From contig NZ_SWDE01000005.1 in NCBI RefSeq assembly GCF_013337185.1, positions 247,706-311,705 on the forward strand: DNA of 64,000 bases, read 5' to 3'. The notes beneath the pieces were generated by a model, which had not been told where the DNA came from, did no database searches, and saw only the letters and a list, made by a program, of their open reading frames with translations. Origin of the DNA: Serratia proteamaculans (GTDB taxonomy: Bacteria; Pseudomonadota; Gammaproteobacteria; Enterobacterales; Enterobacteriaceae). Position numbers and translations under genes: made by a program. Of the stretch, positions 20,121 through 28,035 are shown piece after piece; positions within the stretch are counted from its first letter, which is position 1; each line of letters begins with the position of its first letter.

Positions 20121-21434
20121 ATGAATGAACCACTGGATCTACTGGGTGTCGGCCTTGGCCCCTTCAACCTCAGTCTGGCCGCCCTGGCCTATGAAAGTGG
20201 CGTACTCAATTATACCTTTCTCGATCGAAACGCCAGCTTCCGTTGGCACCCCGGCATGCTGCTGCCTTCCGCCTATATGCAGACCTATGTCCTTCAGGAC
20301 CTGGTTACGGCAGTAACACCGCGTAGCCAATTCTCCTTTATCAACTATCTGGTCGAGCAGAAAAAAATTTATCGATTTTTGATCACAGAACAGCAAATTA
20401 TCAGCCGTGAAGAGTTCTCCGACTACCTGAGCTGGGCCTGCGATAGATTAGATGGACTACAGTTTTCACAGTCGGTTGAAAGTATTGATTTTGACGATGA
20501 CAAGCAGCTGTTCGAGGTCCGCACCATCAACCAGACTTTGTGGGCGAAGAATATTTGCCTGGGTACCGGCCACGACCCCTGGCTGCCGGAGGAGTTTTAC
20601 CCTGCACTGGGCGAAAACTGCCTGCATGCCGCCGAAATAGCCATTCGCAACCCGGATCTGACCGGTAAGCGGGTAACCGTTGTCGGGGGAGGCCAAAGTG
20701 GTGCAGATATTTTCCTGAACGCACTACGCGGCCATTGGGGAGAAGCCGCACAGCTGGACTGGATTTCTCGTCGGCCGAATTTCCAGCCGCTGGACGAGTC
20801 CGCCTTCACCAATGAATATTTCACCCCTGAATATGTCGATTATTTTTATACGCTGCCGCAGGAGATCCGCGAACGCGAAATCAAGGCTCAGAAGTTACCT
20901 GCCGACGGCATCAGTAATCATACGCTGCGCACGCTGTACCGTGAGTTGTATATGCGTTTCGACGTGATGCACCAGCCGCGTAACGTCCGGCTTTTACCAC
21001 ACCGAACGCTGCTGGCGATCGAACCGACGGACAAAAGCTATCAATTACGTACCCGCCACGGTTTGGAAAATCGACAGGAAGGATTTCACGCCGACGTCGT
21101 CATTTTAGCGACAGGTTACCGCCCTTCGCTGCCGTCCTGCCTCAAACCGCTGCTGTCACGCATTCCTTTCGACGACAAACAGCGCTTGCCGCTACAGCCG
21201 GATTTTAACCTTCAGTGGCAGGGGCCTGAGCAGAATCGCATTTATGCGGTGAATGCCGGAATACATAGCCACGGCAGCGCAGAAGGAGGACTCAGCCTGA
21301 TGGCCTGGCGCTCAGCCCGCATCCTCAATCACCTGCTCGGCAAACCCCATTTTGATCTGACGCCGAACGCATCGATGATCCAATGGTGGAGTGATGCCCC
21401 TCCGGACAATGATAGTGCTTATCCAGATAAATAG
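20121..21434 (+). CDS. IucD-like L-lysine/L-ornithine N-monooxygenase
   Basis: Flavin- and NADPH-dependent enzyme that N-hydroxylates the side-chain amine of lysine or a related amine, the first step towards hydroxamate siderophores. The 437 residues run close to aerobactin IucD throughout: FAD motif GVGLGPFNLSLAA (about 9-21), FRWHPGM, QTYVLQDLV, NADPH motif VVGGGQSGAD (about 190) and the FATGY-like ATGYRPSLP. No iucA, iucB, iucC or NRPS gene is adjacent, which is unusual. Its substrate and product pathway are open. It stands before yieE, where E. coli has tna, mdtL and yidZ. Confidence 0.85.
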   Translation: MNEPLDLLGVGLGPFNLSLAALAYESGVLNYTFLDRNASFRWHPGMLLPSAYMQTYVLQDLVTAVTPRSQFSFINYLVEQKKIYRFLITEQQIISREEFSDYLSWACDRLDGLQFSQSVESIDFDDDKQLFEVRTINQTLWAKNICLGTGHDPWLPEEFYPALGENCLHAAEIAIRNPDLTGKRVTVVGGGQSGADIFLNALRGHWGEAAQLDWISRRPNFQPLDESAFTNEYFTPEYVDYFYTLPQEIREREIKAQKLPADGISNHTLRTLYRELYMRFDVMHQPRNVRLLPHRTLLAIEPTDKSYQLRTRHGLENRQEGFHADVVILATGYRPSLPSCLKPLLSRIPFDDKQRLPLQPDFNLQWQGPEQNRIYAVNAGIHSHGSAEGGLSLMAWRSARILNHLLGKPHFDLTPNASMIQWWSDAPPDNDSAYPDK

Positions 21435-21529
21435 GATAAAACGCATACTGTTTTTTAATGATAAATCCGCGACTTATGCTTAATCTAACTCCCCAGCGTT
21501 TTTAGCGACCCTCGGTTATGGAGTGAATA

Positions 21530-22255
21530 ATGGCGTGTCATTTTGCCCGATGGATCCCCACATCCACCGCACTGGATACCCGCAGATTATCCGCCGACGT
21601 AGTCGCTGCAACCGCTGCTTTTTCCATTAAACGTCGCCAGCGCTTCCTGCAGGGGCGCATCCTGCTCGCAGAAATGATGTTTTATCTTTATGGGCTGTCG
21701 ACATTGCCGGCTCTCGCCACCACCCCCACCGGACGCCCCTGTTTCGTCGATAATCACCTGCCCGACTTCAGCCTGGCCTATGCCAGCGATACGGTGGGGG
21801 TTTTGCTCAGTCAGGAAGGCAAGGTAGGGCTGGATATCGAAGTGATGCGTGCCCGTGCCGGGCAAAATAGAAAGCTGCAACACCAATACCAAACGCCGGC
21901 AGAAAACGCCTGGATCAGCGCACAATACGACCGGCTGGAGGCGGAAACCCAACTGTGGAGCATTCGCCAGAGCGTGCTGAAGCTTTCCGGCCTGGGTAAC
22001 AGCGGGCAATCGACGCTGCTGCTGCACCCTTTTTCCGGTCATTTGCGCTCCAGCATCACTCCTCAGGTTCATGTGATGAGCGATGCCGACGAATATCTGA
22101 GCTGGGCTTGCGCACGTGAACCCAACCTGGAGCGCTTAATCTGCTGGCAATACGAAGCGGGTAAAGGCCTGCACAAGCACGGCGAAATCTCCCCGCGAGC
22201 CCCTGCGCTCTCCACCCGCTTTGTGAAATTAACCAGTCTGGCACTCCACCGCTGA
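21530..22255 (+). CDS. yieE: YieE-like phosphopantetheinyl transferase-superfamily protein
   Basis: Related to enzymes that move phosphopantetheine from CoA to carrier proteins. The 241-residue protein keeps the RRQRFLQGRILLAEMM helix and VGLDIEVMRAR, which holds two Mg2+ ligands. Other motifs are altered: the CoA-binding SH of NLSHS reads AY in FSLAYAS, and WxxKEAxxK reads WSIRQSVLK, losing the lysine and the third acidic ligand. E. coli YieE, also next to chrR, is altered in a similar way as far as I recall. The start follows GGAG with good spacing. Whether it is an active transferase is doubtful. Confidence 0.8.
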   Translation: MACHFARWIPTSTALDTRRLSADVVAATAAFSIKRRQRFLQGRILLAEMMFYLYGLSTLPALATTPTGRPCFVDNHLPDFSLAYASDTVGVLLSQEGKVGLDIEVMRARAGQNRKLQHQYQTPAENAWISAQYDRLEAETQLWSIRQSVLKLSGLGNSGQSTLLLHPFSGHLRSSITPQVHVMSDADEYLSWACAREPNLERLICWQYEAGKGLHKHGEISPRAPALSTRFVKLTSLALHR

Positions 22256-22429
22256 CATCGGCGATTGATCGCGAATCTGTAAGATAAAACTTTCTTTAAC
22301 GGATAAATTTCTGCATAAAACTGCAAAGTCAGCCAATTATTCAGTAATCATCTATTCTCACCGCTCTCTTTGCCCTAGTATCTTCAGGTGTTCCAAGCTG
22401 AATCTGTTCATTCGAAAGGGAGAATCACC

Positions 22430-22996
22430 ATGTCAGACCAAGCATTAAAAATCGTCACCCTGCTCGGCAGTTTGCGCAAAGGCTCTTACAACGCTATGGT
22501 AGCCCGCGCCTTGCCCGGTCTTGCGCCACAGGGTGTCACCATCGAAGCACTTCCCTCTATCCGTGATATCCCGCTGTACGATGCCGATGTACAACAGGAG
22601 GAAGGTTTCCCCGCCACGGTGGAAGCCATTGCCGAGCAAATCCGCCAGGCCGACGGCGTGATCATCGTGACCCCGGAATATAACTATTCGGTACCAGGCG
22701 GGTTAAAAAATGCCATCGATTGGCTGTCCCGTCTGCCGAATCAGCCGTTAGCCGGTAAACCGGTGGCGATCCAGACCAGTTCCATGGGGCCGATTGGCGG
22801 CGCGCGCTGCCAGTATCATCTGCGCCAGATCCTGGTGTTCCTCGATGCAATGGTGATGAACAAGCCGGAGTTCATGGGCGGCGTGATCCAGAACAAAGTG
22901 GACGCACAGGCCGAGGAACTGATCGATCAGGGAACCTTAGACTTCCTGACCGGACAGCTGTCCGCCTTCAGCGACTATATTCGTCGTTTGAAATAA
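22430..22996 (+). CDS. chrR: NADPH-dependent FMN quinone/chromate reductase
   Basis: Soluble flavodoxin-fold reductase that transfers two electrons to quinones and can reduce chromate; E. coli ChrR (YieF) is the close relative. The 188 residues contain LLGSLRKGSYNAMVAR (FMN phosphate loop, about 11-26), TPEYNYSVPGGLKNAIDWLSR (the flavin-contacting loop of the family) and SSMGPIGGARCQYHLRQ. The ATG at 22430 follows AAAGGGAGAA. It lies immediately after yieE as in E. coli. Confidence 0.93.
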   Translation: MSDQALKIVTLLGSLRKGSYNAMVARALPGLAPQGVTIEALPSIRDIPLYDADVQQEEGFPATVEAIAEQIRQADGVIIVTPEYNYSVPGGLKNAIDWLSRLPNQPLAGKPVAIQTSSMGPIGGARCQYHLRQILVFLDAMVMNKPEFMGGVIQNKVDAQAEELIDQGTLDFLTGQLSAFSDYIRRLK

Positions 22997-23007
22997 ATGT
23001 CTTTTTT

Positions 23008-23040
23008 GACGCCTTCATAAAAAATTCGATTGAAGGCGTC
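23008..23040 (+). terminator. Hairpin after chrR
   Basis: GACGCCTTCA and TGAAGGCGTC form a ten-base-pair stem around a 13-base AT-rich loop, 11 bases after the chrR stop. The trailing ATTT is weak, so termination efficiency is uncertain. Confidence 0.6.
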
Positions 23041-23091
23041 ATTTCAATCAGAGAGTCACTGCCAACCCATTAAAAATAAAGTCATTAAATT

Positions 23092-24144
23092 ATGTATTTT
23101 TTTATTTTAGCCATGTTACTGGCTTTCACCACCAGACCACTATTCGCTACAGAAATGCGTTATCCCGCCGGAGAAGAGCCGATCGAGCTACCGGTACATA
23201 GCCCACTAAGCACCCAACTGCCCCGTACCACCCAGAGCCAGGAAGATAAAAAGATCGCAGCCATGTCGTTGTATCTGACGCTGATGCGTGAAGACGGCCG
23301 TAACATATGGGCGCCTTATCAACTGGCGGCTTCCTCAGCGGAAAAGGGCCAGACCGAACTGGCAGAGCGCTATCTGCAACTGAGTGCCGATCGCGGGTTA
23401 TGGTATTACTACAATCTGCTGGAAGATGACGCCTTCAACAACATCCAACACGGCAGTACCTACCAGTCGATCCTGGCGGTAACCAAAGCCCGCTATCTGC
23501 AACATGCTCATTGGTTCGAAGGTAAAGCCAGCTATGCCATTCCGGACGGCACGCCGCCGCCCGGAGGCTGGCCAACGGTGGTGTACCTGCACGCCTATGG
23601 CAAAAGCGCCGGTATCACACCGGAAGAACGCCTGTTTTTTAGTGAGATCGGCGTCGCCTATATAGAGATCAACGGCACCCAGATGCTGTCGGAAAACAGC
23701 TTCCGCTGGTCAAATTACAGCGACGAAAGCACCCAGAGCGCGATCCAGCGGGCTCTGCAGTCATCAACCGGGGAATTAAAGCTCAATCCGCAAAAAATCT
23801 ACCTTACCGCCCGCGGACAGGGGGCGCTGCATGCCGCCAATCTGCTGGCCAAGTACCCGCAACTTTATGCCGGCGCGCTGCTGATTGCCCCCAACGGCGG
23901 GATCAAGCAGGCACAGCAATCGCTGGCGACCCATAAGCGGCTGGTGGTGGCCTACTACGATCGGCAAAACTTCAGCGATCAGGCACTGGCGATGCACTTT
24001 GCCAATCTGTTCAGCGAGAATAATCAGGTGGAGGCTTTGCATTTTGCCCAGGGCGAGAGCCCCGATGGCGGCTGGCAGGCACGTTTTAAACGGCCATTGC
24101 AGTGGATGTTGCATCAGGTGCCCGACGCAACGCCGGGCGCCTGA
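23092..24144 (+). CDS. Exported alpha/beta-hydrolase-like protein lacking the catalytic serine
   Basis: Predicted periplasmic protein of 350 residues with a signal peptide (about 1-19, cleavage near LFA-TE). Residues 50-105 look like Sel1/TPR-type helical repeats (APYQLAASSAEKGQTELAER), and residues 160-345 like an alpha/beta hydrolase (TVVYLHAYG, LNPQKIYLTARGQGALHAA). In esterases the elbow reads TGFSQGA or similar; here it reads TARGQGA, so the nucleophile position (about 242) is glycine. No clear catalytic histidine motif is seen near the C-terminus. It may be a binding or scaffolding protein. The start is weak in ribosome binding signal; it sits between chrR and adeP. Confidence 0.65.
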   Translation: MYFFILAMLLAFTTRPLFATEMRYPAGEEPIELPVHSPLSTQLPRTTQSQEDKKIAAMSLYLTLMREDGRNIWAPYQLAASSAEKGQTELAERYLQLSADRGLWYYYNLLEDDAFNNIQHGSTYQSILAVTKARYLQHAHWFEGKASYAIPDGTPPPGGWPTVVYLHAYGKSAGITPEERLFFSEIGVAYIEINGTQMLSENSFRWSNYSDESTQSAIQRALQSSTGELKLNPQKIYLTARGQGALHAANLLAKYPQLYAGALLIAPNGGIKQAQQSLATHKRLVVAYYDRQNFSDQALAMHFANLFSENNQVEALHFAQGESPDGGWQARFKRPLQWMLHQVPDATPGA

Positions 24145-24248
24145 TGTGACTACGCGCATTGACTTGCAGGCTATGAGAAAGTTGATTATTAGGGAGAGCG
24201 TGCCGAAGGGGCGCTAGGCCCGAGTATCTCAGGCTAAAAGCAAACCCA

Positions 24249-24276
24249 GGGCCGATATTTGTCGGCCCTTTTCTTT
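24249..24276. terminator. Terminator between the hydrolase-like gene and adeP
   Basis: GGGCCGA-tatttg-TCGGCCC followed by TTTTCTTT on the plus strand. It lies between two convergent genes, about 100 bases after the plus-strand gene and five bases beyond the adeP stop. Confidence 0.88.
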
Positions 24277-24280
24277 CGTA

Positions 24281-25618
24281 TCAGTGACCGTCGACAAAAA
24301 CAATCTTCAGCACAAACAGCAGCGCAACCACCACCACGCATGGGCTGATTTCACGCCAGCGGCCGGTACCCAACTTCATTACGCAGTAAGAAATAAAGCC
24401 GAGCGCGATACCTTCGGTAATTGAGAAGCTGAACGGCATCATCACCGCCGTCACAAACGCCGGTACGGCTTCGGTCAGGTCATCCCACTTCACCCGCGCC
24501 AGGCTGGATGTCATCAGCACGCCCACGTAGATCAACGCACCGGCAGCGGCGTAAGCCGGCACCATGCCTGCCAATGGCGACAGGAAAATCACCAACAGGA
24601 ACAGAATACCGGTAACCACCGCGGTCAGACCGGTACGGCCGCCGACGGAAACCCCGGCGGAGCTTTCAATGTAGGCGGTAACGGAAGAGGTGCCGACAAA
24701 GGATCCGGCCACCGAACTGATGCTGTCCACGTACAGCGCCTGCTTCATGCGCGGGAATTTGCCCGTTGCGTCGGTCAGACCTGCCTTGTCGGTCACGCCA
24801 ATCAAAGTGCCGGAGGAGTCAAACAGGTTCACCAGCATAAAGGAGAAAATCACCCCTGCCAGACCAATGTTCAGCGCACCCGCCAAATCAACCTGGCCCA
24901 CCACCGAGGTAATGTTCGGTGGCATGGAGAACACACCGCCGTATTTCACATCGCCCAGCGCCCAGCCGATCAGGGTAGTTACCACGATGGAAACCAGCAC
25001 CGCCGCATGGAAATTACGTGAGGACAGCACGGCAATAATAAAGAAGCCCAGCGCGCCCAGCAGCACGTTGTGCGAGGTCAGGCTACCTATGGTCACCAGC
25101 GTATCCGGGTTAGCCACCACGATGCCGGCGTTTTTCAGCCCCATCATGCCGATAAACAGGCCGATACCGCTGGTGATGCCCACCCGCAGGCTCATGGGGA
25201 TATTGGCAATCATCCAGTAGCGGACGCGGAAAATAGTCAGCAGCAACAAGCCGACCGCGCCCCAGAAGATGGCTCCCATGCCGACCTGCCATGAAATGCC
25301 CATCGCACCCACGACCACAAAGGCGAAGAACGCATTGAGGCCCATAGCCGGCGCCAGCGCCACCGGCAGATTCGCCAGCAGACCCATAAAAATACTGCCG
25401 AAAGCGGCAATCAGGCAGGTGGTTACGAACACCGCCTGCGTATCCATGCCCGCCGCACCCAGAATTTGGGGGTTAACGAACACGATATACACCATGGTCA
25501 AAAAGGTAGTAATACCGGCAATCGTTTCCGTACGCGCCGTAGTGCCATGTTGCTTGAGCTTAAACACACGCCCAAGCAAGCCTTGCTCAACGTCAAGGCC
25601 AGTGACTTGTTTGTTCAT
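24281..25618 (-). CDS. adeP: Adenine permease (NCS2 family)
   Basis: Proton symporter for adenine in the inner membrane, of the AzgA-like NCS2 subfamily. The 445 residues equal E. coli AdeP (YieG) and run parallel to it, with LPVALAPAMGLNAFFAF, GVTDKAGL and GTSSVTAYIESSAGV, motifs that bind purine in this family. About 13 hydrophobic segments are visible. The ATG at 25616-25618 is chosen by family length; the longer in-frame extension is unconserved. No purine riboswitch or PurR palindrome was recognised upstream. Confidence 0.93.
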   Translation of the reverse strand: MNKQVTGLDVEQGLLGRVFKLKQHGTTARTETIAGITTFLTMVYIVFVNPQILGAAGMDTQAVFVTTCLIAAFGSIFMGLLANLPVALAPAMGLNAFFAFVVVGAMGISWQVGMGAIFWGAVGLLLLTIFRVRYWMIANIPMSLRVGITSGIGLFIGMMGLKNAGIVVANPDTLVTIGSLTSHNVLLGALGFFIIAVLSSRNFHAAVLVSIVVTTLIGWALGDVKYGGVFSMPPNITSVVGQVDLAGALNIGLAGVIFSFMLVNLFDSSGTLIGVTDKAGLTDATGKFPRMKQALYVDSISSVAGSFVGTSSVTAYIESSAGVSVGGRTGLTAVVTGILFLLVIFLSPLAGMVPAYAAAGALIYVGVLMTSSLARVKWDDLTEAVPAFVTAVMMPFSFSITEGIALGFISYCVMKLGTGRWREISPCVVVVALLFVLKIVFVDGH

Positions 25619-25843
25619 TTTCAGAAATTCCGAAGAGGGGAATGGACCGTCGCTGGCTATCCTATAACAAAAAGTCAGGGTTTTGACGCCGCTCACAGCT
25701 TTTTTTCGCCGTCTTTACGGCTAAAAAACTCAACAGATTGTATTTACAGAGATTGATCGGCAATCGGTGATTCTGGGGTCGCAATCCTGCCTGATGCGGT
25801 TAAAGTGGCATTATCACCGCATAACCTAAGGACACGCCCCCTG

Positions 25844-26509
25844 ATGAACCAAATTGACTGTATTTTGTTTGATTGCGACGGCACGCTGGTGGACAGCGAA
25901 GTGCTGTGCAGCAAAGCCTATGTGCACATGTTTGCCCACTATGGCATTCACCTTTCGCTGGACGAGGTATTCAGGAAGTACAAAGGGGTCAAACTGTACG
26001 AGATTATCGAACAGGTTAATGCGGAGCACGGCGTCGCCTTGCCGAAGGAAGAACTGGAGCCTTTATACCGTCAGGAAGTGGCCCGTCTGTTTGACAGTGA
26101 ACTGCAGCAGATTGCCGGTGCGCGCGAGCTGCTGGCGCAGGTGGCAGTACCAATGTGTACCGTGTCTAACGGCCCGGTCAGCAAAATGCAGCACTCGCTC
26201 GGCCTGACCGACATGCTGCACTATTTTGATGACCGGTTGTTCAGCGGCTATGACATTCAGCGCTGGAAACCGGACCCGGCGATCGTGTTTCACGCCGCCG
26301 AAAAAATGCAGGTTGCCGTGGAACGTTGCATCCTGGTGGACGACTCCGCTGCCGGTGCACAGGCAGGGATCGCGGCCGGGATCCCGGTATTTTACTTCTG
26401 CGCCGATCCGCACAACCAACCGATCGACCATCCGCTGGTCACCGCATTCGACGATTTGGCGCAATTACCTGCGCTGTGGCGTGAACGCGGCTGGCAGTTG
26501 ACTAACTAG
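25844..26509 (+). CDS. yieH: HAD phosphatase YieH (6-phosphogluconate phosphatase type)
   Basis: Cytosolic Mg2+-dependent phosphatase of the beta-phosphoglucomutase-like HAD group; E. coli YieH acts on 6-phosphogluconate. The 221 residues have FDCDGTLVDSE (nucleophile and acid/base aspartates, about 8-18), TVSNGP (motif II), KPDPAIVF (motif III lysine) and LVDDSAAG (motif IV). It diverges from adeP, as in E. coli. Its last eight bases overlap the end of a convergent ABC permease gene. Confidence 0.92.
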   Translation: MNQIDCILFDCDGTLVDSEVLCSKAYVHMFAHYGIHLSLDEVFRKYKGVKLYEIIEQVNAEHGVALPKEELEPLYRQEVARLFDSELQQIAGARELLAQVAVPMCTVSNGPVSKMQHSLGLTDMLHYFDDRLFSGYDIQRWKPDPAIVFHAAEKMQVAVERCILVDDSAAGAQAGIAAGIPVFYFCADPHNQPIDHPLVTAFDDLAQLPALWRERGWQLTN

Positions 26510-27242
26510 CCGGCAACGGCGGTTTGTTGCGCCACCAGCGCCATGAGCGTTTCAACGCCCGGGTCTGCGGGCTAAAGCGGCGGTTGACCGCATTGGCCAG
26601 CAGATCCAGCGCCAGACAGAACACAAAGTACACCAGGGCGATAAACAGGAAGACTTCCATCGGGTATACCATGCTGCGGTTGTTGACCTGGGTCGCCAGG
26701 AACGTCAACTCACCGACACCAACGATATAGGCCAGCGAAGTGTCCTTGATCAGCGAAATCCACTGGTTGATAAACGAAGGCACCATCATCCGCAACGCCT
26801 GCGGCAACACGATCATCCGTAGCGTTTGCCAACGGGTCAATCCCAGAGACAAACCCGCCTGCCACTGGCCGGGGCCGATGGCGATAATCCCCGCCTTCAC
26901 CGCATGCGCCAGATAGGCCGAGGCGATCAGCGCCAATGCGCAAACTACGGTGGTGATTTCCGGAATATCCACACCAAAAACGATAGGCAGCAGGAAATAG
27001 GTCCAGAAAATCAGCATGATCACCGGGATGGCGCGGAAAAACCCCAGCAGCATGGCCAGCAACCCGGCCGCCACGCCGCGCGACATCGCCAGAGCCACCC
27101 CCAGCAAGGTGCCGATAATGGCCGAAACCACGCCGGCCATCAGGCTGATCGCCAACGTCAGCGCTGCGCCCCCCAGCGGCCCGTCCGGCCAGGTGCCCCA
27201 CAGCAGATAACCCAGATTGTCGTAAATGACGCTGAAATCCAT
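26502..27242 (-). CDS. Polar amino-acid ABC transporter permease (second)
   Basis: Inner-membrane permease of the histidine/glutamate/polar amino-acid ABC family, 246 residues with about five membrane helices. The EAA loop that contacts the ATPase is at GQWQAGLSLGLTRWQTLRMIVLPQALR (quoted in part: LSLGLTRWQTLRMIVLPQA). It starts one base after the first permease gene, so the two are coupled and probably form a heterodimer. It resembles GltK/HisM-type subunits but the substrate cannot be read from sequence. It ends overlapping yieH by eight bases. Confidence 0.88.
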   Translation of the reverse strand: MDFSVIYDNLGYLLWGTWPDGPLGGAALTLAISLMAGVVSAIIGTLLGVALAMSRGVAAGLLAMLLGFFRAIPVIMLIFWTYFLLPIVFGVDIPEITTVVCALALIASAYLAHAVKAGIIAIGPGQWQAGLSLGLTRWQTLRMIVLPQALRMMVPSFINQWISLIKDTSLAYIVGVGELTFLATQVNNRSMVYPMEVFLFIALVYFVFCLALDLLANAVNRRFSPQTRALKRSWRWWRNKPPLPAS

Positions 27243-27243
27243 C

Positions 27244-27957
27244 TTAATGCCCTCTCAGCGGTTTACGCTGCTGTCGCCACATGCCCCAACCTTCCAACAG
27301 GGCAATGATGGCGATGTACAGCACCGTCGCCACGCCAAACGCCTGGAAGGTGCGTAGCGTCTCGGTTTCCACCTGACGCGAAGCATAGGACAGCTCGGCA
27401 ACGCCGATCGCCATGGTCAGTGAGGAGTTTTTTATCACGTTCATATACTGGCCCAGCAGCGGCGGCATGGCGATTTTCAGCGCCTGCGGCAGCACCACAT
27501 AGCGCATCGCCTGCCAGCCGGTTAATCCCAGCGCGTTGGCCGCATATTTTTGCCCACCGGCGACACCTCGGATGCCGGAACGGATCTCTTCGGCGATAAA
27601 GGCACTGGAGTACAGCGTCAGGCCGAAAAAGCCGGCGAGAAATTCAAACGACGGCCACTCAAGCGGACCGATTTGATGTGAAGTGTTGAGCCACTGCATG
27701 GCGGCAGAAGGCAGGATTTGCCCGGCGGCGAAATACCAAAAGAACAGCTGCACCAGCAACGGCGTGTTGCGAAACAACGAGCTATACCCCACCGCCAACC
27801 AGCGCAGTGTCCACAGGGGGCTGTCACGCATCGCGGTCAGTAAAAATCCCAACAGCGTGGCGGCCAGGCTCGCACAGGCGGAAAGCCACAGCGTCAGCAG
27901 GAAACCCCGCCATAGCCAGCTCAGATACTCCGGCGCCAGCAGCCAGTCCAGATTCAT
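27244..27957 (-). CDS. Polar amino-acid ABC transporter permease (first)
   Basis: Companion permease, 237 residues, with the ATPase-contact EAA loop ANALGLTGWQAMRYVVLPQA (about residues 140-160) and multiple hydrophobic helices. The ATG at 27955-27957 is preferred, with AGGA upstream; an in-frame TTG two codons earlier is possible. It follows the binding-protein gene by 78 bases that hold a strong hairpin. No ATPase gene accompanies the three genes. Confidence 0.88.
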   Translation of the reverse strand: MNLDWLLAPEYLSWLWRGFLLTLWLSACASLAATLLGFLLTAMRDSPLWTLRWLAVGYSSLFRNTPLLVQLFFWYFAAGQILPSAAMQWLNTSHQIGPLEWPSFEFLAGFFGLTLYSSAFIAEEIRSGIRGVAGGQKYAANALGLTGWQAMRYVVLPQALKIAMPPLLGQYMNVIKNSSLTMAIGVAELSYASRQVETETLRTFQAFGVATVLYIAIIALLEGWGMWRQQRKPLRGH

Positions 27958-27986
27958 GGTCAATCCTTGTCTTGCAAAATGCGTCA

Positions 27987-28008
27987 GGGGCGCAGCAAGC
28001 TGCGCCCC
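27987..28008 (-). terminator. Intercistronic hairpin between binding protein and permeases
   Basis: GGGGCGCAGC-aa-GCTGCGCCCC is a perfect ten-base-pair stem just beyond the binding-protein stop, without a strong U-run. Such hairpins commonly stabilise the upstream mRNA or reduce read-through, giving more binding protein than permease (inference). Confidence 0.7.
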
Positions 28009-28035
28009 TCCAAACAGATTTCAGCCCCGTGAAAA

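Noticed and set aside
25619..25843. Purine riboswitch or PurR site upstream of adeP
   Set aside because: No purine aptamer core and no ACGCAAACGTTTGCGT-like palindrome recognised.
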